From: Bacteroidales bacterium
GTDB lineage: Bacteria > Bacteroidota > Bacteroidia > Bacteroidales > Lentimicrobiaceae
Reading direction: 5' to 3'
Assembly: GCA_016788045.1 (NCBI GenBank)
Contig: JAEUTG010000011.1
Span: 1-62,955, forward strand
Length of the DNA: 62,955 nucleotides
Shown piece after piece: positions 17,133 to 28,100 of the stretch. The position numbers and the translations under genes were made by a program. Under the pieces are notes generated by a model. That model did no database searches. It was not told where the DNA came from and worked only from the letters and a program-made list of their open reading frames with translations. Positions within the stretch are counted from its first letter, which is position 1. Every line of letters begins with the position of its first letter.

Positions 17133-20100
17133 CCTTCATGAAATAGACACCGCTTCCGATGTTCAGATCAAGGGCTAAACGCTGACCCGACCGGGTGATC
17201 GCATATTTGTTGGTGTAAACAACTTCTCCGGCTGCATTGGCAATGCTCACCTGTGCCTGGCCGTTGGTTTCACCGGTAATTTCAAGGGTGAATTTTCCAT
17301 TGTTCGGGTTGGGGAAGATGGCCACACCGATTTGATTGCTGAGGTCTTCAATGCCCTGACAGGCATCCACAGTCACCATAATGGAAGCTTCTCCTGTGCA
17401 TCCGTTCTCATCGGTTACAGTGAGTGAGTATGCTGTCGAATTAATACCCTGTACGCTGGCGTCGATCTGCATATTGTTGCCGGTGCTTCCGTCAGACCAG
17501 TTGTAAGCAGTATAAGTGCCGTCAGCTTCAAGGGTGAGCAGGTGGGTAATACAGATGGTGGTATCGTTGCCCAGGGTGATTACCGGTGAATTGATGGTTA
17601 CGTTGTATTCAGTTCCTGCGGCACAGGTAGTTAACGGATTTGTCTGCATCAATGAGAGCATTCCCTGACCGTTTTCGCCCCAGTTTACTGTGATTTCATT
17701 GGTACCTGCTCCCGATACGATTTCACCATTCGAAATGGACCATTCGTACTGATCACCTTCAACCAGAGGTGCCGTGTAAACGATACCCTCGCTGTTGGCA
17801 CAGGCAAGCATTGCACCCTCAATTGCCGGGGCGGGAAGTGCATTGACGGTTACAGGGTATTCAACACTCTGTGAACATCCGTAAATATTGGTTTCAGTTA
17901 AAGTGAGAATCACTTCGCCTGCTGTATCCCAGGTAACGGTGGCAGCAGCTTCGTTCTGACCGCTGGTGATGGTCCCGCCGGTTGCACTCCATGAATAGGT
18001 ATTTTCTGTTGTTGCAGCGGTGTAAACCAGATCGGTTACATTGATACACAACTCATTGGTTCCGCTGATAGCTGGTTCTGGCAGTGCCCTGATCGAAAGA
18101 TCAATGCTTGATTCAACAGGTTCACAGATGTCGTTCCATGCACGCAGGGTCAGAATGACCGAGCCGGCTGCAATATCCTCTGCACCAGGGGTGTACCTTG
18201 GTGTCATAGAGGTAGGATCGTCGAATGTTCCGGTACCTGTGGTAATCCACTCCATCGAAGTATAGTTTAAGGCCGTAGCTTCGGCTGCTGAGTAGTTTTC
18301 GCCATTGCAGATATCGCTTGGGTTGCCGGCAAAAACCACCGGTGCCTTAACAAGGGTCAGGGTAACCGAGGTGGTGGAATCGTTGGTAGCAGGATTCTGA
18401 GCAGTCAGCGAAAGAATCACTGATCCCAGTTCTACATCACCTGCACTCGGTGTGTAAACCGGATCCAGGATGCTGTTGTCGCTGAAGGTTCCTGTACCAC
18501 TGGTTTCCCAGAGCAGGCTGGTGTAATTGGTTGCCTGGCCTGAAAGCTGGTGAGCTGTTCCCTCACACAGGGTGGCATCTTCCCCGGCAGTGGATGAGGT
18601 AACCATCTGGATTACATCCACCCAGCCTTCATAACGGTTGCAGTTGGGGCGGGTAATGGTCACCTTGATGCGGGTACCTTCGGTTTGTGGAGGAATGGTA
18701 AGGTCAATGGTGGTAACAAAACCGGTTGCTCCGGTTGCAAGGATCTCGCCGTTAACAGAAAGACAAACCAGAGAGTTGGGAGAAGCCGTGATGGTAAACA
18801 TGGTTTCACCTTCATAAATAGTCGGACTATAGGTAGCTGCAATGGTTTGCGGGACTTCTGTGCAAATTCTCAGGAAAGCATCCCCATGCATGTGGAAAAG
18901 GTTGTAGGTAACCTCTTTGTTGCCGGTATTGTATGGCCAGTTGGATTGTTGCAGAAAATACTTTCCAGCGGCATTGCCGAATGCGGGAAGAACACCCCTT
19001 GTTTCAGGCGTACTGCCGTACTGCGGCATAAAATTGGGCCACATATTGTCCATCATGCCCCATACGTAGGTGTCGTTTACAAAAGAATAGGAAGTTTCAG
19101 AGGCAGCAATGAGTCCAAGTGCACCTGCAGGCTGGTTATTGTAAGTATAGCGGTGGAATTTCTCAGTAAAACACTCGCTGGTATGGTTGTATTTTCCTGT
19201 CAGGCAGTTGATTGAAAGAATAAAAGAAAGGTCAGTATTTGTCAGACCGTTGATGTTGCTGTTGGTGTAAGAGGGTTCACCCCAGCCGGTTTCCATGCCA
19301 TGGTCGCGGTGCATCAGCATGAATGAACCGGCATTCAGGGCATTGTTGATCATGGTGGCATTACCGCCCGACCAGCCGCCCATGGAGTTGGGCTGGGCAG
19401 GGATGTAACCGAGACCGTTAGGGCCGAATACCCCTACAACCGTATTGGTGTTGGTGGCGGTACTCCACACAGTTCCCGGTGTTCCATCGTATATCTCATT
19501 GATTCGTACCGGTGTTTTTCCCAGTACATTTTTCCAGAAACCTCCTACTGTCTCTGAGCAGATCTGGAACCAGCGTTCAGTCTGCCATCCCAGTGCTGTA
19601 ATCGGGTTGGCATAGAATGATGGGTTGGTCGGCGGACGGCGTTCATATTTTAAGAAACGACCGACCATTGACTGCAGCTGTGATGCATTCTGGGCAGTGA
19701 TGCGTGCGAAGATGATGTCGGGCATATCGTCGTTGTTTACATCTGAAAGAATGTTATCAGAAACGCAGTAATTGTCCCAGATGGGTGAAGGAATTGAATT
19801 GATATTGGCCGATGACTGACCATAATCGCCCAGCAGCAGCACAGCGGTGGGAGGTACATCCCAGGTGCTGTATATGTTGTTGATGTAGGTTTCCAGCATG
19901 GCCGGGGTTACGTTGGTGCCTATGTCAGAGAGTTTTACAATGCCTGTATGGATGCCTTCTTCGTTCCTGAAAAGGGCAATAGAATCGGCCCACTGTTTGA
20001 AAATGGGGTCATTGGGAACAATAATCAGGTATTCATAGCCAACGCTGCGGTTTGATTGTGCGGCGCGGGCATCGTAATCAACCGATGGAAGTGAACTGAA

Positions 20101-20799
20101 GTTGATGATGGCATCCTCAAGAATCGGATCCCACCAGCGGCTGCGGTAACGATCTTCTCCGAATTCGCTGCTACCGCCTTCAAAAGTGATGTTGATTTCC
20201 ATATCCCTGTAGACAACCAGTTCTTTGGTCACCGGATTGTACTGGTAAGGCAGGATGGTGAGCAGGCAGGCATCCACACCGCGAAGTTTGGTAAAGCCTT
20301 CGAGCAGAGCCGGCTGGCCGGGGAAATAGGCGTTGGTATTGTATATCTCTGCGTTTTTGTTGTAAACCAGCGGACCATTGTCGGTGTCCAGCGGAATAAC
20401 CGGAGCCGGAGCCAGTTCAATGTTGGGGTAAACTTCTGTCCTCATGTTGGTAATACTGAGTACCGGGGTAGCACCATTGGGAATGGCAATATACCGGCTG
20501 AATCCGGGTACGTCGGGCATCCCTGCATCGGCCGGAAGAAATGATTCAGAGAATGATATTCCGGTCATCATCTGGCCATTTACATCACGCTCGGTAAAAC
20601 TGAAATGCTGAATCGAGAAATTCAGGTTCACACCTCCCTTATCCTGACGGTTAAGGCTAAGGCCCTGCTTACCCCAGCTGTCGCTGAAGTTCTGCTCAGC
20701 AGCAGAGACAGAAACAAATGAAAGGGTTAACAGAACGAACAGGGTCGCTATGCTAAACCGGTTATAAGCCTTCTGAATCCCTTGTAAAGTTGTTCTCAT
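17086..20799 (-). CDS. C25 (gingipain-like) cysteine peptidase with Ig-like repeats, T9SS cargo
   Basis: A 1237-residue protein. The signal peptide covers about residues 1-34 (long n-region, then FVLLTLSFVSVSAAE). A gingipain-type propeptide runs to about 240. The C25 domain (about 255-650) begins YEYLIIVPNDPIFKQWADSI; catalytic His500 is in HRDHGMETGW and Cys532 in ILSINCLTGKY. Residues about 725-1150 form a series of Ig/PKD-like domains with the repeating phrase GxDxxxCxGxxxxLxGxAxNYTSxxWxTSGTGTF. The T9SS sorting domain starts AIFPNPNNGKF and ends NGNLTRKLVIR. C25 enzymes are secreted endopeptidases cleaving after Arg or Lys in the well-studied cases; specificity here cannot be read. It is a paralogue in family, though not in accessory domains, of the 25126-28569 protein. 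Confidence 0.92.
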   Translation of the reverse strand: MRTTLQGIQKAYNRFSIATLFVLLTLSFVSVSAAEQNFSDSWGKQGLSLNRQDKGGVNLNFSIQHFSFTERDVNGQMMTGISFSESFLPADAGMPDVPGFSRYIAIPNGATPVLSITNMRTEVYPNIELAPAPVIPLDTDNGPLVYNKNAEIYNTNAYFPGQPALLEGFTKLRGVDACLLTILPYQYNPVTKELVVYRDMEINITFEGGSSEFGEDRYRSRWWDPILEDAIINFSSLPSVDYDARAAQSNRSVGYEYLIIVPNDPIFKQWADSIALFRNEEGIHTGIVKLSDIGTNVTPAMLETYINNIYSTWDVPPTAVLLLGDYGQSSANINSIPSPIWDNYCVSDNILSDVNNDDMPDIIFARITAQNASQLQSMVGRFLKYERRPPTNPSFYANPITALGWQTERWFQICSETVGGFWKNVLGKTPVRINEIYDGTPGTVWSTATNTNTVVGVFGPNGLGYIPAQPNSMGGWSGGNATMINNALNAGSFMLMHRDHGMETGWGEPSYTNSNINGLTNTDLSFILSINCLTGKYNHTSECFTEKFHRYTYNNQPAGALGLIAASETSYSFVNDTYVWGMMDNMWPNFMPQYGSTPETRGVLPAFGNAAGKYFLQQSNWPYNTGNKEVTYNLFHMHGDAFLRICTEVPQTIAATYSPTIYEGETMFTITASPNSLVCLSVNGEILATGATGFVTTIDLTIPPQTEGTRIKVTITRPNCNRYEGWVDVIQMVTSSTAGEDATLCEGTAHQLSGQATNYTSLLWETSGTGTFSDNSILDPVYTPSAGDVELGSVILSLTAQNPATNDSTTSVTLTLVKAPVVFAGNPSDICNGENYSAAEATALNYTSMEWITTGTGTFDDPTSMTPRYTPGAEDIAAGSVILTLRAWNDICEPVESSIDLSIRALPEPAISGTNELCINVTDLVYTAATTENTYSWSATGGTITSGQNEAAATVTWDTAGEVILTLTETNIYGCSQSVEYPVTVNALPAPAIEGAMLACANSEGIVYTAPLVEGDQYEWSISNGEIVSGAGTNEITVNWGENGQGMLSLMQTNPLTTCAAGTEYNVTINSPVITLGNDTTICITHLLTLEADGTYTAYNWSDGSTGNNMQIDASVQGINSTAYSLTVTDENGCTGEASIMVTVDACQGIEDLSNQIGVAIFPNPNNGKFTLEITGETNGQAQVSIANAAGEVVYTNKYAITRSGQRLALDLNIGSGVYFMKVETANGNLTRKLVIR

Positions 20800-21101
20800 G
20801 GTTTTGTTTGTTAGTGAAAAAAAATAACCTCATTATCAATTGGTTAAGTGGTTGACAATGAAAACGCATCAATACTCCCCGCAAAAATAATATAAATTGA
20901 ATACGGGATGTAAGTTGATCACTTTTTATGCAATTGGTAATGCAATTTTTTTAAAAAGTGAACCAAAGGATCTGATCGTGCTCAAAAATGGTTTCTTTTC
21001 CATTCCGGTTGAGGTGGTCTGTTTTATTGTCTGGCTGTATCCTGCTATGCTCCTTTTCTCCTGCTTCGTCTTATTTCGAGAGTCAATGCGGACGGCCATT
21101 C
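20800..21101. other. Intergenic region upstream of the C25/Ig gene
   Basis: AT-rich, with no gene seen. It holds the putative -7 box at 20882-20889 and ends at the terminator of the BNR gene. Short plus-strand ORFs here (20897-21185) lack a recognisable product and cross the terminator. Confidence 0.4.
20882..20889 (-). promoter_or_regulatory. Putative -7 box for the C25/Ig gene
   Basis: The minus strand reads TATTTTTG, a full TAnnTTTG match, 83 bp upstream of the ATG at 20799. No good -33 element was found at 19-21 bp. Confidence 0.4.
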
Positions 21102-21136
21102 AAAAAAAAAGAGGAACGGCAGACGTTCCTCTTTTT
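21102..21136 (-). terminator. Rho-independent terminator of the BNR gene
   Basis: Stem GAGGAACG (21111-21118) / CGTTCCTC (21124-21131), extended by flanking A and T runs, with loop GCAGA. On the minus strand it is followed by nine Ts. It lies about 20 bp downstream of the stop codon at 21155. Confidence 0.9.
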
Positions 21137-21154
21137 CACAACTTTATTTATTGA

Positions 21155-24100
21155 TCACTTCCTGATGATAAGTTTGGCAGAATAGTTTCCTGTACTGCCT
21201 GTAAGTTTGAGCATATACAAACCATCGGCCAGATTGCCGGCGTTGATCTGCATTTTCTTTCCGGGTTTCAATTCAAGAGAGTTCTGTGAATAGACAACCT
21301 TGTTACCTGCGTCGATGATCTCGAGCCTGAAGGTCCCTTTAACCTGATTTGAAGCAATCAGGCTGAAAACGCCAGCAGATGGATTGGGATATGGGCTGAT
21401 GGCAGTGTTGCCGGCCTCGTCAATTCCTGTACAGTCGTTGAAGGTCAGACTTACTGAAGCGGTGCTCACACAATTGTTGCTGTTGGTGGCTTCAACTGTC
21501 CATACCCCGGTTCCAACGCCAACCCCGGTTGAGTCAACCGAGATGCTCTGGGTGAGGAATCCGCCCGGTGTCCAGAGATAATCCAGCGTTTCGGTGGTAT
21601 TCACCGTAAGGGTCACCACATGATTGGCACAGGCAGCTGTGTCGGAAACCAGGCTGATCTGGGGTGCAGCCAGGGTATTTACAGTAAATTCACCGGTCCC
21701 TGCTGAAGCACAACTATTGGCATCGGTTACTGTCAATACCTGATAAACACTGTTCTCCACTGGGGTTACCTGGAAGGTAAACGGAGTGTCGGTAGCTACA
21801 ATGCTACCTACACCGTTGTTCACTGTCAGGTTCCAGGGAGCGGTTCCGGTCAGTTCAACAGTCATGGGAACCTGGGTGCCGCTGCAAACCAGCGTTTCTC
21901 CGGATACAGAAGCGGTTGGAGCAGGAATGAGCTGTAAGGTAAGGGCATCCACCACATCAGAGCAGGGCGAAGGTGAAACAGCCAGTGCAGTAAGGGTTAC
22001 ACTACCGGCAGCAATATCCTCAGGGGATGGCAGATAGGTTGAGGCCGGCGAACCTGCATCACTGAAGGTTCCGGTTCCGGAGGTTGACCACAGGAAGGCG
22101 GTGTTTCCGTTTGCAACAGCGTTAAGCACAATCTCCGCGTTGCTGCAGGCAACCATGTCATCTCCGGCTTCAAGACTGGCAGGAGCAACAATACTCAGGG
22201 TCATGTTGTCGGTCATTACCTGTGCCTCAGGTCCTGTAACCGTGAAGGTAAGTACCGCAGATCCGGAAGCAATGTCAGCAGTACCAGGAGTATAAAAGGT
22301 GCTTACGGATGCTGCATTATCGAATGTACCATCGCCGGCACTTGTCCAGGCAACGCTTACGTAATTGGTTGCATTTCCGTTAAGCAATACAGAGGCACCT
22401 TCGCATGATCCGGCATCCGGACCGGCATAAGCAGTAGTCTGCAGCGGAACAGGGAATACGATGAAGTCAACCCAGGCAGCATCGCTGCCTACGCTCAGCG
22501 AAACATCCTTACTGTAAACCCAGCGGAAAGTATGCTCTCCGGGATTTACCGGATAGGCAACACGGGTCCAGTCAACTTCACCGGCCCATTGCCCGAGCAG
22601 CGAATTGTCGATGTAAAACTTGAGGTAGTCGTAGCTGGCTTCTGAAGAAACCTTGAAATAGAATGAAATGGAGTCAATGTTCATTACATTGTAAGCCACA
22701 TTCATCTCACTGGTCTGGTTGTCGATAATCAATCCTGATTTTGAACTGTTCTCCCCTTCAAATACCTGATCGGTGGCGATGCTCCAGTTGGCGCTTCCCG
22801 AAAATGTCCAGTCAAAGTTACCGAAGGATCCCGATTCCCAGTCTTCCAGAATCAGGCCTACCGGCATGGTGTATTGTTTGGTGGTAGAAAGAAGTCCTGA
22901 AGTGGCGGTATAGTTAAATGAAGCGGCATGTCCGACCGGTGTTTCAGGAGCCACCTGAATTTCGAACTGGGCTGTTACGGCATTCAGCAATCCTGGTTGA
23001 ATATCGCCGAGGTCAGCCTGAGGGTTGGTAATGGTGATGTATTGACTTGGGGTGGTGAGCAGGGCTGAGGTGGCCAGGGCGCTGTAATCACCGGGGTTGA
23101 AGGTCGTGATGCTCAGTGTGGCAGTTTCTCCCGGATCAAGCCGGCCGTTCTGATTGCCTGCCCCGTCATTGATGCTGATGCCGGCAGCCTGGAGAGCTGG
23201 TGAATGGGCTTCAATCATAAAGCTGCTGGTAAAGGTGCTGTCAACGGCATCGGTGGCCGTCAGGATAAATGGAATCGAAAGGCCATCAGGTATTGCAGCA
23301 TCGGCCGTAATCGTGAAAGCTGCTTCAATGGTTTTCAATTCGCCTACTTCAAAATTGCCGAAGTTTTCACCATTATCGGAGATGGAAACCCAGGGCGAAT
23401 CGGTCGAAAGTACAACATTTACATTGGTAGCCGGCTGGTCACCGATGTTTTCCATGGTAACACCGATCGAAACAGTTTCGCCATAGTCGAACATCCCGTT
23501 GTTGTTTCCGGCTGCATCGCTGATGCTGTGGTTGTTGTGGATGATCCAGGGTTGGTTTGGTGGAGGTCCTGCCTGGAAGGGAGAGACATAGGTCATCGCA
23601 GTTCCGGTGCGGTTGTCAGTCCATGCGGGATAAACCCAGCGGTCACGGGCATGAATAGCCAGGTAATCGCCAAAGTAACTGTCGGCCAGGCCTGGGATCG
23701 ACTGAGGTGTGAACGATACATCGCTTACCCGCATGTCTTCCCATGTGGCACCGCCGTCACTGGAGTTGGAAACGTAGGTTTCACAGGCTGTTCCTGAGAC
23801 ATTGCGGTCATCGTAATAGATGATACTGAGGTTCCCGTTTGATGGGTCGCAGGCAATCCATGGGAAATAGTGCTGTTTACCCTGACCGGCTTCATCCTGA
23901 TTCACCCTGAGCGGTGTACTCCAGGTTGCTCCCTGGTCGGTCGATTTAATAAGGTAGATGTCGGCACTGCTTCCGTTATTAACCCCGGGAACACCGATAT
24001 TGGCCCAGGTTATATAAATTGTTCCGCGGTTTGCACTGTTGCTGATGTCAACAGCCATGGTGGGGAAGGAGTTCACACGCATGTTCTTGCTGATTCCACT

Positions 24101-25081
24101 TGTACGTATTCCCCTGATGTTGCTGATGATGCGTGTAGCTGTCTGCCAGGTGACACCTCCATCAAGAGATTTGGCCATTCCGATGGCCGATTCGTCGGTT
24201 GGCCAGCCGTCATAAACTGCCCAGATGGCATATACCTCTCCGTTGGGCCCGGTATGGATGTTTACTCCCTGATTGTGACTTCCGGCGTTAATAGCCGAAC
24301 TGATATTGACAGCGGATGACCAGGTGAGTCCTTCATCGGCAGAACGGCTGATCTCGATTTCCGAGTCGTTGCTGCCTCCGAAGTTGGTCCAGGCGTCATA
24401 CAGATTTCCCTCGTATGGGCTGCTGGTGCTGTTGTCAATCCACATGTGGTTCTTGTCGAGCAGGCTTCCCCATCCTCCGGGAGAGTTTGCTACCAGAACC
24501 GGTGTCCAGCTCTGACCCTGGTTGGTGGAGTAGGATACTCCCTGACCACCATTGCTGTGAATGTAACCTACATAGTACCAACCATTCAGTCCAACGGCAG
24601 TTGCAGGGTCCCCGCTGTTTTCACCGCCGGCTCCCTGAACTGATCCACCCCAGGTGCTTCCGGCATCTGTTGAAAGAAAACTGTTGGCACCATATATACC
24701 GCCAACGGGGTTGGGGGTTGAATTGTTCGATTGCAGCAGAGCCTGAGGATTGTTGGGGTCAACAAAGATTGAGTTTTCACTCTGTGTTGAATTCTGTGTT
24801 GTAACCGGAACGTCAGGTGAATCATCGGTAGTGGTGCTCCGTCCGGTAAGATTGCTTCCTTTGTAAACGCCCAACGGTGCTTTAACATCCGGGGCAACCG
24901 GAACCAGTCCAAGGGATGCCATTCGTCTCCAGTACGACATATTATCGATGCGGGTATCAACCTGGTATTTTTCCTTTACCGGTGCATCGGGCATGTATAG
25001 CTGCTTTTTTGGTTTTTGTGCATAGCCAGACTGCATTGAAACAATTAAGCCAATGGTCAGGATGAATAGTTTTCTGGTCAC
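21155..25081 (-). CDS. BNR/Asp-box (sialidase-like) repeat protein, large multidomain T9SS cargo
   Basis: A 1308-residue protein starting at a GTG (signal peptide MTRKLFILTIGLIVSMQSGYAQ; no in-frame ATG before the hydrophobic core). Six Asp-boxes of pattern S-x-D-x-G-x-x-W occur at about residues 137, 185, 247, 305, 380 and 440, predicting a six-bladed BNR propeller. No sialidase Arg triad or FRIP motif could be assigned, so enzymatic activity is not claimed. CARDB-like domains follow (about 520-740), then the MAM-like jelly roll shared with two neighbours (745-880), Ig-like repeats similar to those in the 17086 protein (885-1220), and a T9SS sorting domain (PYPNPSAGVFSL ... SAKLIIRK). It is 44 bp downstream of the C25 gene at 25126-28569 and probably cotranscribed with it. 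Confidence 0.9.
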   Translation of the reverse strand: MTRKLFILTIGLIVSMQSGYAQKPKKQLYMPDAPVKEKYQVDTRIDNMSYWRRMASLGLVPVAPDVKAPLGVYKGSNLTGRSTTTDDSPDVPVTTQNSTQSENSIFVDPNNPQALLQSNNSTPNPVGGIYGANSFLSTDAGSTWGGSVQGAGGENSGDPATAVGLNGWYYVGYIHSNGGQGVSYSTNQGQSWTPVLVANSPGGWGSLLDKNHMWIDNSTSSPYEGNLYDAWTNFGGSNDSEIEISRSADEGLTWSSAVNISSAINAGSHNQGVNIHTGPNGEVYAIWAVYDGWPTDESAIGMAKSLDGGVTWQTATRIISNIRGIRTSGISKNMRVNSFPTMAVDISNSANRGTIYITWANIGVPGVNNGSSADIYLIKSTDQGATWSTPLRVNQDEAGQGKQHYFPWIACDPSNGNLSIIYYDDRNVSGTACETYVSNSSDGGATWEDMRVSDVSFTPQSIPGLADSYFGDYLAIHARDRWVYPAWTDNRTGTAMTYVSPFQAGPPPNQPWIIHNNHSISDAAGNNNGMFDYGETVSIGVTMENIGDQPATNVNVVLSTDSPWVSISDNGENFGNFEVGELKTIEAAFTITADAAIPDGLSIPFILTATDAVDSTFTSSFMIEAHSPALQAAGISINDGAGNQNGRLDPGETATLSITTFNPGDYSALATSALLTTPSQYITITNPQADLGDIQPGLLNAVTAQFEIQVAPETPVGHAASFNYTATSGLLSTTKQYTMPVGLILEDWESGSFGNFDWTFSGSANWSIATDQVFEGENSSKSGLIIDNQTSEMNVAYNVMNIDSISFYFKVSSEASYDYLKFYIDNSLLGQWAGEVDWTRVAYPVNPGEHTFRWVYSKDVSLSVGSDAAWVDFIVFPVPLQTTAYAGPDAGSCEGASVLLNGNATNYVSVAWTSAGDGTFDNAASVSTFYTPGTADIASGSAVLTFTVTGPEAQVMTDNMTLSIVAPASLEAGDDMVACSNAEIVLNAVANGNTAFLWSTSGTGTFSDAGSPASTYLPSPEDIAAGSVTLTALAVSPSPCSDVVDALTLQLIPAPTASVSGETLVCSGTQVPMTVELTGTAPWNLTVNNGVGSIVATDTPFTFQVTPVENSVYQVLTVTDANSCASAGTGEFTVNTLAAPQISLVSDTAACANHVVTLTVNTTETLDYLWTPGGFLTQSISVDSTGVGVGTGVWTVEATNSNNCVSTASVSLTFNDCTGIDEAGNTAISPYPNPSAGVFSLIASNQVKGTFRLEIIDAGNKVVYSQNSLELKPGKKMQINAGNLADGLYMLKLTGSTGNYSAKLIIRK

Positions 25082-25125
25082 GGTTATCTGCTTAAAGTGA
25101 ATAATTGATTGATTTGTTGGTGTAT

Positions 25126-28100
25126 TTATTCAATGATGAGCTTTTGTGTTTCTCTTACTCCGTTACCGGATATACTCAGAAAATACAACCCTGGTTCAAG
25201 CCCTGATAAATCCAGTGGCCTGGCATCCGTATTGGTCAGTGTTGCATTGAATACCTGTTTTCCGGCCAGGTCAGTAATGGTGAGTTGGGTAAATTTCAGG
25301 GCTGCTCCGTTCAGATTAATGAAGATTTTGCCGGATGTCGGATTCGGATAAACAAGCAGGTTTGCAGAAAGTTTTTCGGGGCCTGAGTATCCGGTTGAAA
25401 TGTCGACCGGAGGGAACAGAATATCATCAATCCAGGCGGCATCATCTCCGTTTGAAACGGTGATGTCTTTCTCATAACTCCATTTAAAGGTATGAAGTCC
25501 AGTACTAACAGCGAAGGATGCACGGTTCCAGACAATATCGCCCGACCACTCTGCCACCTTAATGTTGTCGATGTAGAAGCGAAGGAAATCATAGCTTTCT
25601 TCAGATGAAACCCGGTAACAAAAGTGTATGCTGTCGTCGGTCAGCACCTCATAGGTTACCGAGAGGTCTGATTTCTGGTTGTCAGAAATGTCACCCGAGC
25701 GGGCACTATAGGCGCCTTCAAACGGGCTTTCAGGGCTGATGGTCCAGTTGGCATTGCCGCTGTGAGCCCAGGCATGGTGGGTAAAATCACCTGTTTCGAA
25801 ATCTTCGGAAACCTGACCGATAACAAAAACATAGGCATGCTCCAGAATCGTAGTTGCCGGATCGCCCTGGGTAATGGTCAGGACAAATGTCACAGAAGTT
25901 CCTAGAGGGGTCTGATCGTCGGCCTCAATGTTGCTGAAGATGACCGAAGCCTGCGATTGTTCGTCAATCACAACTTCCGGAGCTGTCCATTGAGTGCCGC
26001 TGATGAACTGACTGTTGCAGCTGAGGGTGGCATTAAGGGGCAGGCTGGCAGCATGGCCGCTGTTGATCAGCTCAATGTTCAGGTTGAATGTTTCACCCGG
26101 GTCAGGAACACCGTTTCCTTCATTGTCATCCACTTCAGCAGCTCCGGCAACAATAACAGGTGCGTTTGCTGAAAGCTGGAATTCAGATAACCAGGTGTCG
26201 TCTCCGTTTGCTTCCATGGTGAAGGCAACAATGTGGTTGTCGGGGATATCTGAGGCAAGCTGGATGGTGAAGCCGTTGCTGATGGTCACTTCCCCGCCCG
26301 CTGGAATATCACCATAAGACTCAGTACCATCGAGGATGGTTACATACGGATCATTGGTTGAAATCGTTGCATCCACATTCTGTGCTTCGGCCAGTCCAAG
26401 GTTCTGAAGGGTTATGCTGAGCGAGATCTGCTCTCCGAAATCCGGAAGGCCGTTGCTGTTGCCGGTGGCATCATTGAGGGTATAGGCCTGATACACCACA
26501 TAGGCGGTTTGTCCGGCAACAAAGTTGATGGTGTAATACACCGGCAGGCAATTGTATCCTGAGATCACGAGCTGAGCTTCCCCGGGTTCAACAATCAGCG
26601 GGTCGATCACCACCGTGGCGGTACCATTGCCGGCCGTGATTCCCTTTCCGGCAAGTATCCCGTCTTTCAGTAATGCAGCGGTAAGTCCTTCAACCGGTGC
26701 TCCCATGCTGGTAACGGTTACCTCAAACTGAGGGGTGCCGGTAGTTAGGGTGGCCGGGTATGCCGTTGCCACGGGAATGGGTTCATCGGTCCAGATGGCC
26801 AGTGCAGGGTCGCCCAGCACATTGCAGTCGTAGAAACACCAGCGAAGTGCTCCTTCTTCCCATTGTCCCGGCGCATTTACCCAGGGAGAAGTAGTAGCCT
26901 TGGATTCAACCTGAGCCCTGCCGGCACGGTTGAGTTTGTCGTTGAACATGGCATCCACATATTCCCTGTGCAGGTGGGCCGAAGGTCCTTCCGTCTGTCC
27001 CTCGTTAAACCAGCCATAGCGTGAATTGCCGATAAAGACAGCGGCAAAATTATCAATGCTCACCATTTTTTCTGCAATACAGTCATCATAGTCAAAGGCA
27101 CCGCAGATACATCCATGGGTGGAAATTACCGGGAAATTATGGGTTATGCCATTCACACCCGAGAAGTTCGAATTGGTGATGTCCCAGTTGGAAAGCTTCA
27201 TCACATAGGTTTCATTGGCATGTCCGACATGGTGTATAAAATTTCGTCCGGAATTGATGGCGCTGATGAGCTGGCTTGAGCTCCAGTTGGATTCTTCATC
27301 ATACATCTTCAGGATGTTGTGGTCTTCAGGAATGCCGGTGGTGGTATATCCATTGTCGGAACGGGTTCCGATCAGCAGTTCCAGGTAATCAGACCCCCAG
27401 GTTTCGGGCGTATCATACAAGTGTTCACCTGCCAGCAGAGGGTTGCGTAGTTCGCCCAAAACGGGTTCATTCTGGTACTTAATCGTTTTATTGAGCATGG
27501 CAGCCAGCTCGGCGGTGTTGCTGAACGACAGACGACCGACTGAAACTTCAGGGAGCAGATCGTCTTCCCCGATTTCCCCCCAGACATTGTTGCCATTGGT
27601 GTTCCAGTTTCCGTCAAGGGCTGAATAATAGAGATCGGAAGGGATGTTGTAATCCTCATAAGCACTGGATGACTGCACAAGGCAATAGAAACCCCTGTAT
27701 GCAACATGTTCGACATCACCACCCAGCACCACATGCTCGATACCATGCTGCTGATACTCCTGAATGATGTAGTTCCTGATTTTTTCAGGCATGTCAACCC
27801 CTGTCGAATTTGCCTGTATATAGGCTGTCGTGGTTATCTGGGTTTTCATTCCCCTTGGCAGGTAAAGTTGGGTAAGGGCATCAAACTGATCAACAAAGGC
27901 TTCCGGGGTGATGATCAGAATTTCATAATCAGAAACCGACCGTGTACGTGCAGCGTATAAACCTGCAGTTTCAGTATTCTGGGCATTTCTCAGGCAATTT
28001 TCCTTTACGGACGTCGAAGCGCTCAGGTTTTTCAATGCTTCCCTGCCTTTTTCGGTTTCGCGTGTCTGAATACGGATGGTAACCTGTTCGAAATACTTCA

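Noticed and set aside
21155..25081. Calling the BNR protein a true sialidase
   Set aside because: Six Asp-boxes are present but the catalytic Arg triad, Tyr/Glu pair and FRIP motif were not found, so only the repeat fold is supported.
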